Shown: piece after piece, positions 11,498 through 23,004 of the stretch
Position numbering within the stretch: the stretch's first letter is position 1
Layout: each line of letters begins with the position of its first letter
NCBI RefSeq assembly: GCF_030272615.1
Contig: NC_081409.1
Location: 23,956,406 to 24,020,405, forward strand
Length of the DNA: 64,000 nt
Source of the DNA: Cryptomeria japonica
Lineage: Eukaryota > Streptophyta > Pinopsida > Cupressales > Cupressaceae
Direction: 5' to 3'
Translations under genes and position numbers: made by a program
Notes under the pieces: model-generated
Told to the model about the DNA's origin: nothing
Seen by the model: the letters and a program-made list of their open reading frames with translations, nothing else
The model's database searches: none

Positions 11498-11612
11498 AAA
11501 CCCTAATTAGGGTTTAAGACTTTCAATCTTGGCCCTCGATTGCTGTTTGATCTCGGCCATTCATTTATTTTGAAAAACTATATAAGGTTGCCTCCTCTCA
11601 TTTGGAGAGTGT
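11498..11612 (+). promoter_or_regulatory. core promoter of unit 5884-11986
   Basis: AAACCCTAATTAGGGTTT (11498-11515) is a perfect 18-bp palindrome made of two teloboxes. CTATATAAGG follows at 11578-11587, and CTCATTTGGAGAG begins 19 bp after the TATA start. The position about 0.4 kb before the unit end fits a U3/R boundary. Confidence 0.65.
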
Positions 11613-12101
11613 GAGGTTTTAGATGTATTGTTGCTTAAGGTCATTTCCAAATAATATATTGCATGTGTGCTGCTTTGTAATCTCTATTATTTGAATGATT
11701 TGCATGGTTTCAATTGCCTCAACACTTAGTTAGAATTAATTTAGATATGCTTTCATTGTTGTTAATTTGAATGAAGGATTTGATAAGTGTCAATTAATGG
11801 TGTATCTTCGCTCATACTTTTAGTAAATGGATGATTTCCATCTTACCGTGCAAAGTTACTCTGAGCCCATCCTCTGTGCATCCCAACATCACAATCATAA
11901 GCATCTGAGGTGATTTTGATCAAGAGAGGGTAAATCACCTTGGTATTTTATTCTGAAATGTTTTGTGCATAAAAGCCATATCAACAGGACCTAGTTCCTC
12001 ATTAGAAACATTGAATGGTGGTCATGCATGGCAAGGAAAGGATTCAAAAGTTCAAGTCTAAGACAAAGTTATGAGAAGGAAGTGTGAATTGAGCCTAAAG
12101 G

Positions 12102-13245
12102 AGCGAATTTCGCTCCTGACCCTTCCAAAGGGTCCAGAGCGAAATTCCTAGAGGGGTATGTACCTTCCAAGGGTACACAAGCAAACTTGTCAATAGTTGC
12201 TCTTTGACTCCAAATTTGAGCAAGGAAAACCCTTAGGATGCCTTCCTAGCATGGACCAAGGTCAAAATAAAAGTAAAATGAAGGATAAATTGAGTGAAAA
12301 TATAAATTTCGCCCCTGACCCTTCCAAAGGGTCCAGAGCGAATTTCATCTAAGCTCCTAACCCTTCCGAAGGGTCCGGAGGGAAATTCTTAAGAGGACTT
12401 CATTCCTCACCTAAGCCAGTGAACTAATCTCATTTTGAGCAATAATGGAAGCAAATTGACTTGATTGAGGTGAAAGAAGGATTTGAAAGTCAAGTTTAAG
12501 GTGATTTGAAAGGAAAAGAAGTGTGAATTGAGCCTAAAATTGCTAATTTTGCTCCTAACCCTTCCAAAGGGTCCAGTGCGAAATCCCTAGAAGGGCTCCC
12601 CATTTCACCTCATGCACCAAAAAGATCTTGTTTTAAGCTAAATTGAGGGCGAATTGGCTTTTGTATGGTAAGAAATGGATCAAAGGACAAGTCTAAGGCA
12701 AGATGAGTAGGAAGAATTGGGCCTAGAGGAACAAATTCGCTCCTGACCCTTCCAAAGGTACAAGAGCCAATTTCTCAAAAACATGTACTTTCCTCCCAAT
12801 TTTAAAGCAAATTGCCCTCAAGGTCTTTTCCTAAGATGGTTTGAAGCTAAACAAGCAAGCTAAGAGGAAACTTTATCAATGCCTACGCCCTATTTATCAA
12901 TTTCGCTCCTAACCCTTCCAAAGGGTCCAAAGCAAATTTTCTTGGAGGTCTTGTACCTTGCTCAAACCTATGAACTAACCTATTCCTAAACATTTTTTGA
13001 AGGCAAATGACTTGATCTTGATGAGAAAGAGGATGAGAAATGAATTTTTATAAAGAAAAATTGAGCAAAATGTAAAATTCGCTTATGACCCTTCTTGAGG
13101 GTCCAGAGCGAATTTCATTATAGGTCCTAACCCTTCCAGAGGGTCCAGAGCGAATTTCATTATAGGTCCTGTCCTTGGAGAGGGTCCATAGTGAAAATTT
13201 AATTATAGGTCCCGTCCTTGGAGAGGATCCAGAGCGAAATTAATC
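12102..13245 (+). repeat. hairpin array, core CGCTCCTGACCCTTCCAAAG
   Basis: Ten copies of a dyad are found; in the first, AATTTCGCTCCTGACCCT pairs with AGGGTCCAGAGCGAAATT around a CCAA-type loop. The starts of the CGCTCCTGAC core are 12111, 12310, 12352, 12550, 12738, 12904, 13080, 13122, 13164 and 13207. Spacings are 199, 42, 198, 188, 166, 176, 42, 42 and 43 bp. The sequence between the widely spaced copies is not conserved. Confidence 0.85.
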
Positions 13246-13981
13246 CTAATGCCTTCTTGTTCATGATTTAAGGTAAGAAATGCTATGTTAGAATGAATAT
13301 ATTATGTATACTTAATCATCTTTTGTTTGTTTTGCAGATCAACAAGACCAAGTTGGAGGAAGATCACACGAGGACAAGAAGGACTTCTTCAAGCTTCATC
13401 CACATTAAGTACGCCTTAGATGCATGAGGAGGTACCCAAGGTGTTGCTAAAATCAAAGGACTTCAAGTGTTAGAACTTAGAACTATCCTCAAGGAGATCA
13501 CAAGATATCGGAAGAAGGATCTTATAAACATTTCAAGGCAAGATGAGCTACTAGAGAAGGTGACTTGACCATGACTTCCTATCACCATTATCCAAAATCA
13601 AGAGGCTTCATCAAACACAAGAGACTCAAGGAAAGGTACACCATTCATCAGGTACATCAAGGACGAAGGAGGATCAAACAAGGTTAGTGCAACGGTACGT
13701 TGAAAAAGCAGATAGTTTTAGAAGAGTTAATCAAAGTTAGCTTCTCATCATCATCATATTGAATATCAAAAGGGATACGACATTCCTTGACTAACCAAGT
13801 GTAGGACAAGGTAGCATCCTAGTCACTGTTCCTCCAATCAGAAGGCTCCACCTCAACATGTCCAGATTCAATGAACCATGCTTGCACATGAAGGCACAAA
13901 TTCCGATGTACCTACCCCGGTTTCCTATTGGTTTACTCATGAAATGTAATTTTCTCATTGGCTAAGAGAGTTTGTTGTAAC

Positions 13982-14098
13982 AAACCTTAATTAGGGTTTT
14001 CATCCTGAAATCCTAGCCATTCATTCCAAATCACTCTGCGCCACTGAAATGTAAAGAGCTCTCTATATGAAGCTCTGGCTCTTCATTTGTAAGGGATA
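13982..14098 (+). promoter_or_regulatory. core promoter of unit 11987-14924
   Basis: AAACCTTAATTAGGGTTT (13982-13999) is a telobox palindrome with one change. CTATATGA lies at 14063-14070 and TTCATTTGTAAGGG begins 19 bp later. Confidence 0.6.
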
Positions 14099-14924
14099 AT
14101 AGTTGATGAATAGTCAGTAGAATAGTTAGTAGCAAAGAAATAGTGAATAGATAGCAATTAGAGTAGATTAGGAAGAGAAAGCAAGAAATTGTTGCCTTGA
14201 TTGTAAATGAACTCCATTTTCCTTGATGTTATGGTGAAGTGTGTTGTTTCTTTGCAATATGCATGGTTTCTTGTTGAATCTTCATTTTAGATGGTAAATG
14301 ATTAGATTGAATGAAGTTATTGAATGCACTCGTGTGGAATTCGTCTAGTCCAAACCACTAGCCTCTTACTGATTGTAAGGGGGCCCTATGTGGTCAACTG
14401 CCATTGAATGAGCTTAATCTTGAATTGTTATGCATCTATTGTTCATGTATTAATTTCAATGGTGATCAATGTCTGATGGTGTAACGATTTGAACATATTC
14501 GAAGCATCCCTTAGAAGATTGCACTAAGTTGGTGTCAAATTGTTCAACTTGATGGTGAGACCCAACCCAGTAGGACTCCACCTGGTTGTTCATCTATCTT
14601 CTTGCATTCTAGGTCTTAGATTAGATTCTCTAAACCCTACATCTTTTGTTATTTCTTTATTATCCCGGTTAGTAGATAGGACTCAAGTTCCAGCATATCA
14701 AAGCATTCAGGCAATCAAACGTAAGTCCCCTTTGTGAATCTAGCAAAATCACATCACACCAACAAAGCTTATCCACACGTAGAGACCCTACATATAAGAC
14801 CCTTTGAGTTATTTCGATTGATCCTTAGGCAAATCTTCAGCATTGGAATAACTTTGTTCAAGAGAGGATAAGATACCTTGGTATTTTATTATGTGTCCGC
14901 ATGTGCATAAAAAACACATCAACA

Positions 14925-16264
14925 AACACTTAATTCATGGTCTACGAATTCAAGGATGAAATGCATTCAAAGATGAAATGCAAGATTATGAGGAAATTAC
15001 GCTTGACAAAGCAAGAAAAGTTGTCAAAAATGTTGTCGAGAAGTTGTCAAGGAATAATAATGAAAATCCAAAACCAAGACAACAAAAATTCCTTGTCAAG
15101 GTTGGATTTCCGACCTTGACAGGGAAGGAAAATTTGGAGAAAATCCAAGGCTTGAAGAGGAAAATTCCATGTCAAGGTCAGACTTTCCAACCTTGATAGC
15201 AGAGGAAAATAATGAAAATTCTAAGTGCTATCCTTGGATAAGATTGCAATGTTTATAGAAAATCCATGATTGAAGTATGGAATTCAAAGTGGAAGTGTTA
15301 AAATACTAAGTTGAAATGTGGAAATCCATAATTAAAATGAAAAAAATTCAAGATTCAAGTCTACTTTGTCCCTCTCAAGTTCTAATTTGCCTTGAGCATT
15401 TTGTGGAAAATCCTCGGACAACCTTGATTTGTGCTCACTTGTTCTTGTTCTATTTGGCATTATTGACATTTTCTTTTTCAGCTTGGCATTGTGGTTTTGA
15501 AGTTCTGGAGCAAAGGGTTTCAGAAGTTGATTGTGGAGACGGAATCCTTCACAATTTTGGAGTTCTTACAGCTGTGGAAGATCACCCAAGAGCAATCCTA
15601 CAGGTTACATCATTCGAAGAATTGCAGGAATGCCTCCAATATTCAGATCTGAAGGGAAATCAGAAAAGATTTTCAGTGGTTCAAGGGCAGATTGAGGCAC
15701 ATTTGTTTGCAGATCCATTAGTGTGGCAGCTTTAGGCAAACCGTACCTTTCCCAGGCTGGCGGTACACCAGCTAGAAACCCACATGGGAGTTGGAGACAC
15801 CCTTTGGACAGAGTTTACATGCTTTTTCAGACTTACACTTACATCAAACCTGGCCGTGCCAGTTGGGGTAAGCAAATTACTCCCAAACATACATTAGAAA
15901 CATCAGCCAGTGTAGGGTTTTGAATTCATTAAAAGCAGATCAGATTTGTATGCAGATCTGCAACTAAATTTTGGGTATGTACATTGACGCTTTGATGCCC
16001 CAAAAAGTCAAATAAATTATCATTTGCTGCTCAATTTTCAGTTCTATGAATTTTCAGAATATTTCCATTATTGCAATCATCTCTTATTTGTCGAAAACTC
16101 AAAAAAAAAACCTAAAAATCAGAAAACTACCAAAACACAAAAAAATAAAAATAAAAAATCAGACCAGCATCTGAGATCCAAGGGTGGATCAAAACATTGT
16201 AGAATACTAATGTAGGGTCCTTCACTCACACAGTAGTCCTCATCTAGTCAAGCATAGAATCGAT
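14925..16264 (+). other. unassigned repeat-like sequence
   Basis: It starts directly after a unit end. Two dyads, TGTCAAGGTTGG with CCGACCTTGACA (about 15094-15121) and a degenerate second copy near 15169-15200, suggest another 5'-truncated U3-like region. A 139-codon open frame (15316-15735) shows no recognisable motif and is probably chance. From about 15900 the sequence is A-rich without a feature I can name. Confidence 0.3.
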
Positions 16265-16777
16265 GCAGTTAAAAACCTCTACAAGGGGAGGTGCATCCCA
16301 ATCCCCATATTTAAATACTTGCAAAACTAGAGCAATAACGAAGACTATGTATTTTGCATTACTCCAAAACACAGCACTCTTCACCATATCTAATGACCTG
16401 CAAAACTGGAGTGATGATGAAGACTATGTATTTTGCATCACTCCAAAACACATCACCCTTCACCATCTCCTTCACTCTCCTCCCCTGCTCTATCTTGGCC
16501 TCAGGCCACCTATTCCACTTTGTTGTCATAACAATGAGTAGTAGTGCCTCTAGCAACTCAATCATTCTCTCCAAGAGAATGAAATAGGATGCATATCTGG
16601 TCTCAACTAGTTTCAAGAACTCCTTCGAGAAGGTCCTAAAGAGTGTATGTGAATTTTGGTGGTTGCAGATAAAATTTTGCACATCACTCGCATCGTTGAC
16701 CACTCCTCTAATCCAATCAATCTTCCTCAAGTCCTTGAGTGCATTGTTCATGGCATACACAAAACATGGAGTCCACT
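16265..16777 (-). pseudogene. hAT transposase, C-terminal catalytic part (broken)
   Basis: Read on the minus strand, the frame gives TPCFVYAMNNALKDL, then VQNFICNHQNSHTLF, LVETRYASYFILLERMIEL and VFWSDAKYIVFIITP. These are standard blocks of plant hAT transposases of the DUF659/RNase H-like type. The first block is the usual WTPC.VH..NL motif. A tandem duplication of about 76 bp (near 16318-16393 and 16395-16470) lies near its 3' end. The C-terminal dimerisation domain is not found. The N-terminal half lies at 19885-20960, displaced by the unit at 16778-19884. The protein would cut and paste the element; this copy is dead. Confidence 0.8.
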
Positions 16778-17549
16778 TGTTGATGCATTTTTTAGGACAC
16801 CTCGAACACATAATAGAAAACGAAGTATTCTATCCTCTCTTGAACAAAGAAAACTCATATTCTAAATGACATGATCAAATGAGACAACTCCAAGGTTTAC
16901 AATGCCAACAATCATTTTAACGCTTGGGATAGACTCAATAAATTTGATGTGATATTGTTGGAATCACAAGGGGACTTACATTTATGAACACTGTTGGAAC
17001 GAGAAATCTTAACACATTTGGAAAATAAAAGATAAAAGAGACAAAAGGTTTAGAGATCTAATCTAAACCTATGGACAATGACAATAAAGGATGATGCTTT
17101 GATAGACGGATTCCACAATCAAACTTTGCTTCGCCATGTGGGAACAACGACACAAATCTGATGCAATCACAAAAGGATAACAGAGGGTTTTCATATTATG
17201 AACATTCATTCAAACATCAAGTAAATATCCACAATCGAACTAGTGCTCAACAAGGTTCAGGCTAACTTTGCATTGTAGTTTTCAATCAGCAAACCACAAA
17301 AAGTATGAACCGGAACTCCACCAAATACCATTGCATTTCACCATTATAATCAATGAACTTTATCTAAATTTGAAAAGTAACAAGAAAACATGCAACATAT
17401 AGAAACAACACATTGATATCCACCACGATTCCATGAAAATAATGTATTAAATTCAACAAGTCTTGGCAACAACTTCAAGTTTCCTCCTCCTACTCTACTG
17501 CTGACTGTTATTTAACTATTATCTATTAACCTTTGCGAATGAGAGATTT

Positions 17550-17641
17550 GAGCCTTATATAGAGGTCTCTTTACATTTCAATGGCTTGGATTGATTCATG
17601 CTCAACGGCCAAGATTACAAGATAAAACCCTAATTAGGGTT
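17550..17641 (-). promoter_or_regulatory. core promoter of unit 16778-19884
   Basis: On the minus strand the telobox palindrome lies at 17624-17641, CTATATAAGG at 17554-17563, and CTCATTCGCAAAGG just downstream. Confidence 0.6.
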
Positions 17642-18914
17642 AGTTACAACTATCTCCATTCGACCAATGAAATAATTACATCTTGATGGACACATGTCCT
17701 TCTTTGAGTGTGCACCAATAGGAATTGAGACTAGGTATGTTGAACAAACTCCAACGTAATGCCACGTGTCACTTGCTCCATTAGATGAATTAGGTTCAAT
17801 GAACTTGGTCACATTGATATGGCATAACCTAATTGGCTTGCATGTAAATAGGATGCCAACTCAACTACTTGCACGCCCTGTAGACTTAATATCCCATTGC
17901 AAGCAATACCTCTTAAAACCTCAACATTATCCAATCCTTTGACGAATGTGATGGGCCATATTCCCAAATTGTATCATCTTAGTGATCAAGTTCTAACTTT
18001 GATTAACTCTTCTGAAACTATCATTCATTCCTTGATCACATTTCACTTTTATCTTTGGAATTCACCTCTTGTGATGCTTTTCCACTTTCAACTCTAGAAT
18101 CTCGAAATATTTCTCTCCCTAATACTCCTTGATATTGAAATTCCTTCTCTTGGACTTGGATTCCCATGCTGTAGTTCATAACTTCATATAGTGAGAACCT
18201 TTGTTCATTTATCCTTCTTCATGTCTTGGATTTCTTGAAATGTTTTATCCATCATTTGAAATTCTTCTTTTGTCATTCCCTTCATGTTGCACTAACTTGA
18301 TATTCCTTTGATTACTTCCATGTCGATGTGGAAACATCTTTCACACTATGGAGTAATCTTCTTCGTTGGTTTTTTCCAAATTGTGAAATCGTTGATGTTT
18401 ATCCTTCATGTCTCCTTGAATGTTCATCATTTAAGTTCCTAGCCATGATTCCTAAAAATATCAAACACCACAAATCACTAATTTTGTAGATATAACATAT
18501 GTTAATCCAAGTAAAATGCAAGTGAATTAAAATAAACATTGAAACATGTGAAACTTGCACTTTCTCTTGCACACTAAGGTGTGATAAGGACTTGGTCATG
18601 GATTTCCAAGTGGAAACCCATCACTATCAACGAATTTTGAAATTGATTCACCTTCTTGAGCACGTTTGTGGCTTAGGCAAGGATATAGGAGCCCAGTTTA
18701 TCTACGCATGTGGAATAGCACCCACTTCTTAGATGTTAATGTCAACCCTCTTTCCCTTGGACCACAAATTAGAGCAAGATATGAGAGTTGACTAGGGCTA
18801 GATTGCAATAAAAAGGTGAAATAGCACCCACTCTAAGTGTTCTTCCTTTTTACCTTGGGCACATTTCTTATAGTGTCAAGCAATGTTGCAAGTTAGAGCG
18901 CATTTAAGGCTATC

Positions 18915-19112
18915 AAGAAAATTCCACACTGGAGAGCATTTTAGACCCTATCAAGGAATTTCCACACTGGAGCGAATTTGAAACCCTATCAAGGAATTTC
19001 CACACTGAAGTGCATTTGAGACTATGTCAAAGAATTTCCACACTGGAGCGCACTTGAGACTCTATCAAAGAATTTCCACACTAGAGCGCATTTCCTCACT
19101 GGCCAAGGAATC
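18915..19112. repeat. 38-bp tandem array
   Basis: TTCCACACTGG and AGCGCATTTGAG recur with the core at 18922, 18960, 18998, 19036 and 19074, an exact 38-bp period. More diverged GCGAATTTC and GCGCATTT motifs extend toward 19340. It occupies the array position of this unit. Confidence 0.85.
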
Positions 19113-19884
19113 TAGAGTGCTAATTCATACATGCCAAGGAATTTCTCCTTCGAAGGGTACAAACTCACACTAGAAAGAAAATTTTGAATTTTCGAGGAAT
19201 GTACAAGCGCATTTTCACCTAGCTCAAGGAATATAAAAAGTGTTTCAATGTTGAGGAAGGAAAGCTTGGGCGAATTTCAAACTAGGAAAAGAAAATGTAA
19301 TAGGCACACTTCCACCTAGGAGTGGAAATCATGAGCGCAATTCCTAAGAGAGTGGAAATTGAGGTTAGGATTTCATGTAATGACAAGAAATTTTTTTCTA
19401 AGTGGGATTTCACTGTTGATAGGGAATTTTTCCTTGAGCATGATTTTACCATTGACAAGAAATTTTTCCTTAAGCGCAATTTCACTATTGTCTGGAAATT
19501 TTCATCCTTGGAGCACACCTTCATTGTTGACAACTTTCACTGCATCTTTTGTGTTTTGACAACAAATTGACGATATTGACAGCAATTCTTATGCAATTCT
19601 TGCACTTGACAACATTTGCAATACTTCCTACACTTCAACAACAATGTGAATTTCCACCTTTAATTCCAATCCTGATGTTTGTCCATGGATTCCGAACTTG
19701 AATTTTGAATTCCTAACTCAATTGACCCATTATTGATTGACAAAACATCGCCCGCTTAAGTGCTAGGAGATGGAACTACTGCCAAGCTACACAAGATTGA
19801 CTAACCTAAGCAAAACACCTATGCTAACAAGCAAAAAGAGGGGTCCACATTTGCAATGGGGCGATGTGTGAAAATGTCACAACA

Positions 19885-20960
19885 CCACCAAATATGTCTA
19901 CAGGCTGCCTCAATAAGTTTCCCTATAGATCTGCAGACATGTGTTGCATATGTCACTACTTGGACCACATTTTGTGGCCCAACCTCTTCAATAGCCTCCC
20001 TAAGGACCTCAAACTGAAAATCAACACCTTTGTGATGCCCTATACAATCAAATGCTTTTAGAAAGTATGGGCCCTATGCACATGTAAGTATGATGTTGAT
20101 AAGTAGACGATGGCTAATATCCATCACCCATCCATAACTATGCGACATCCAGACTCGACCAAACATGTATCCATCTTCTCCATCAAAACATTGACCTTGG
20201 AATAGTTCTTATGCAAGATCGTGGTCCTCAATTTGGTCGGACCTGATGGCACATATGATGGTCCCTCCCTCGCCACCATCAATATTCATCTCCTTATAAT
20301 AAGGAGACCGAGCTACATGAAATGGGATGCCATTGGCAAAGAAGAACTTGCCAATGGCATCATCTATCTCATCCTTCAGCTGCACATTAAACAATTCAGC
20401 TATAGAGTTACTTTGCAACTTGTGTTTCTCGATCCCCTTACCCTCTTGTGATTGGGCCATAGCACTGGAAGTGGACGAAGGTCTTGACATCACTCCTCTC
20501 ATCTACAATGTAACAGTAGAAGTATGTAGTTGGCCCTACTGAAGCTATGCCCTACCAAACAACGACACGGGTCCACTCCTTTCACACTCGAAGAAAAAGG
20601 AAGTGTGCATTAAATCTAGTCATGTTGCCATACCATGCAAGACCACAAATATTGCATTACCACTTCCTTGTGCCACCACCTGTCCATAATGTGCCTACTA
20701 TTTTTTATGCAAACTATTCGAGAGGACATCTAGGATCATAAGTACCCTTAGCATATTGTGCCACTAATTCGGAAGGGCAATCTGTACTAGCTGCTACACT
20801 CGCCATTGAACTAGATTGGGTTCCAGGGTCAGCCCAATGGTCAGCCCACTTAGCCTCAGATCCATATTCTAAATCATTTCCACTATGAAAATGAATTTCG
20901 CTCATCCTCGTGCATGTCATGAGAGCTCATTGTGACAGTGACATTGCATTTCACAAAATC
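19885..20960 (-). pseudogene. hAT transposase, N-terminal part with BED zinc finger (broken)
   Basis: On the minus strand a BED-type finger is seen (GGGTRKW, CNICGLAWYGNMTRFNAHFL) near 20580-20680, after an N-terminal stretch beginning around 20920. Next come IGKFFFANGIPFHVARSPYY near 20300, the segment leading to VGPQNVVQVVTYA, and RHIWW at 19885. The block NVVQVVT is normally followed by DNA, whose Asp is catalytic in hAT enzymes; here the Asp is Tyr. Several stops and shifts break the frame. Together with 16265-16777 this makes one relic split by a later insertion. Confidence 0.75.
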
Positions 20961-21025
20961 AAAATGAAAATAGATTCAATAAGCTCCTAGTTTAACAAAT
21001 TTCAAATTTGAAAACAAAATTTAAA

Positions 21026-21100
21026 ATTTGATGTTGAATCTTGAGGGCAAAACGATTAATGAATAATTCATCATTTTGCCCTCAAGATTCAACATCAAAT
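21026..21100. repeat. perfect 27-bp inverted repeat with 21-nt spacer
   Basis: Bases 21026-21052 are the exact reverse complement of 21074-21100. The pairing extends further with one mismatch. The spacer is AT-rich. It could be a MITE-like fold-back element or a hairpin; no target duplication was identified. Confidence 0.85.
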
Positions 21101-21556
21101 CTGATTTTGAAACTGAAACGAAGAAAAAACAATAAAAAAAATGTAAATCAAAAAATGAAACAAACAAAAAAACAAAAAATAACCTACCTGTTGTGACCTT
21201 TTCACACATTGCCCCATTGCAAATAGGGACCCCCCTCTTTCCTACTTTCCGCGCTTTATTAGTCTAGGGTTTTGGCATTTAGGCAGCAATTTTCAAGCTT
21301 TCAGTGCCAAAGTTTAAGTTTTGAAGTGATCATGCCCAAGGTTTTAAATTTGAATAGGATCAAATGTTTCAAAAATGTCAAAATTGTCAATGTGATCCTA
21401 AATTTTGCTTAAGTCTAGGGATTGCAACAGCGTTAAATTTGAGGGTAAATGTGTCTAAATGTTGCAAGTCGGTGATATTTTTGTGCTAGAGCATCAAAAG
21501 ATCCTTTAGGAGGTGTTTTTCTACTCCTTGGGAGTAAATTAAGTCAGATTTGCACA

Positions 21557-21757
21557 TTGTCCCAATGGACCCTTATTTTCCCCTAGTTGGAATATTGAAT
21601 CAGTGTGAAAATCATCATTGTCCCGATGGAAAACATGAAATTAAGGCCTAAAAATGAGTTGTCCCGATGGAGGACGTTTTTCCACCAAGTAGTGAAGCCA
21701 TAAAAGGACATTGTCCCAATGGGGCATGACTTTCCCCACAATGTGTCCTGATGGACC
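21557..21757 (+). repeat. left part of array TTGTCCCGATGG
   Basis: Copies of TTGTCCYRATGG start at 21557, 21618, 21659, 21711 and 21743 (spacings 61, 41, 52, 32). Most are followed by GGACG and TTTTCCCC. GTCC and GGAC form a short dyad. The chromovirus at 21758 split the array, and it continues from 47640. Confidence 0.8.
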
Positions 21758-23004
21758 TGTAATGGACACCCTAGAATGCCCAAAAACTAAACCAACTACT
21801 GATAGGAATTTAGTCAAACAGTTTGCATCCAACTCCTTATTTCTCCCTTTAATGTTTAAACCCACTTATGGCTTCGGAAATGAAATGCTTGTTTGTTTTT
21901 AAGTCTTTGCATAGATTTGAAATCACATAACATGAACTAGAAGGAAATTACAATAATATGCAACATGAAGATTGAACTACTACTGATATGATATTATTTC
22001 CAGAATTAATAAAATCAAATACATAACAGATTTTTTCAACTCACTAAATACTCCAGCATTTTTGACATAATGTTCCAACAATGACTTCCCATCTTGCTGC
22101 TACAGTAACATGAATAGTGTTGTGCTACAATAACGTGAATAGTGTCATGCTACATTGTCGTGAATACTGTCATGCTACAGTAACGTGAATAGTGCTGCTA
22201 CAGTATTAATTAGTCTTCAATTGGTCCAATATCTTCATAAAATCATCCCTTCAGAATGGCATAAGTATTGGACAAGAAGTGATGAAGGTATGAGCAAAAA
22301 CACCAAATCTGCCTGTAGCTGGAGATGCACCCAATCTACCTGCTAATGAAGCTGATAGCAATGGATTCCAAAGGCCAAACCCTAAAGGAATGACGTCTAG
22401 AATGTCACAAGAGAGGATAAACGTCCCCTAATGCCAAGAACGGATCTGCAACTCGCACATCAATTTCTTCCCATATTCAACATGCCGAGTGAAGCCACAA
22501 AAGCTTCCTTTTATTCTTTCTCCAAGGGTCGACCCAACTCACTTGAGCAATGTGGGATAAAAGATGTGCAATATAAAACATATTAAAATATTCACCTATG
22601 TCTCCGTTGGTGCCCCTTTGATTTGCACACATCCCCATAAAATAAATATTAAAGTAACACTTTAATATTTTACAATTAAATTAAATGTTACTTTAATAAC
22701 ACTTCAGGCATTAAAATATATTAGCAATCGGACTCCGAATAGCGCGAGTGATAGCTCGTCGAAAGCTCTCGCCGAGGAGTATCGAATCCAATCACCAAAG
22801 CTAGCCTCTGTTGTGTCCTGCTGACTTACTAAAAATAGTAAGTATGCCTGAAACTAAGTAAATCAACTCCGTTTTAGCCCAAACTAGAAATGACTAGGCC
22901 AAAACACTCCAGGATCCCCTTAAACCCTTCGTTAGCCGTCGGGACCATGTAGAGCTAGGCTAACGCACATACACTTGGTCAACTGCTAAAGTGAGGACAC
23001 TACA
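21758..23004 (-). repeat. 3' LTR of the chromovirus (1247 bp)
   Basis: It is nearly identical to 46302-47587. It includes four to five copies of a ~25-bp tandem (GCTACAGTAACGTGAATAGT, 22098-22210), two fewer than the 5' LTR, and the hairpin ACTTACTAAAAATAGTAAGT at 22824-22843. Confidence 0.92.

Larger units (their letters stand above)
5884..11986 (+). mobile_element. giant-LTR unit with ORF (6.1 kb)
   Basis: The unit starts TGTTGTGACC and ends GCCATATCAACA. Contents in order: terminal hairpin region (5884-5930), tandem repeats (6269-7325), AT-rich leader, splice-acceptor-like CTGTAG at 8262-8267, a broken ORF (8280-11439), a telobox/TATA promoter near 11500-11590 and the 3' end motif CTTGGTATTTTATT before the terminal CA. 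The order is that of units 21189-59115 and 25370-43897. No gag, pol, primer site or polypurine tract is inside. I could not find a matching target duplication (tgtgg on the left, ggacc on the right), so the right boundary may have been rearranged. Confidence 0.7.
11987..14924 (+). mobile_element. ORF-less giant-LTR unit, 5' truncated
   Basis: It begins abruptly after the CAACA end of the previous unit, without TGTTGTG. It carries a hairpin array (12102-13245), a strong 3' splice site (TTTGTTTGTTTTGCAG ending 13337), a short tail, the telobox/TATA promoter (13982-14090), the donor-like CGTAAGTCCCC at 14720 and the end TGCATAAAAAACACATCAACA at about 14904-14924. From about 13800 on it matches, in the opposite strand, the solo unit 26296-27480. 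No ORF is present between the splice site and the promoter. Confidence 0.65.
16778..19884 (-). mobile_element. ORF-less giant-LTR unit (solo) inside the hAT relic
   Basis: On the minus strand it starts TGTTGTGACATTTTCACACA at 19884 and ends ...TGCATCAACA at 16778. The flanks are ccact (16773-16777) and ccacc (19885-19889), a 5-bp target duplication with one change. The hAT reading frame continues across the two flanks. Inside are a 38-bp tandem array, the promoter (17550-17641, minus) and the conserved donor-like GTAAGTCCCC (minus strand, 16970-16979). No ORF is present. Confidence 0.85.

Noticed and set aside
15316-15735. 139-codon open frame as a possible host gene
   Set aside because: No motif, no homologue within the window, no splice or promoter context, and it lies in repeat-like sequence; likely chance.
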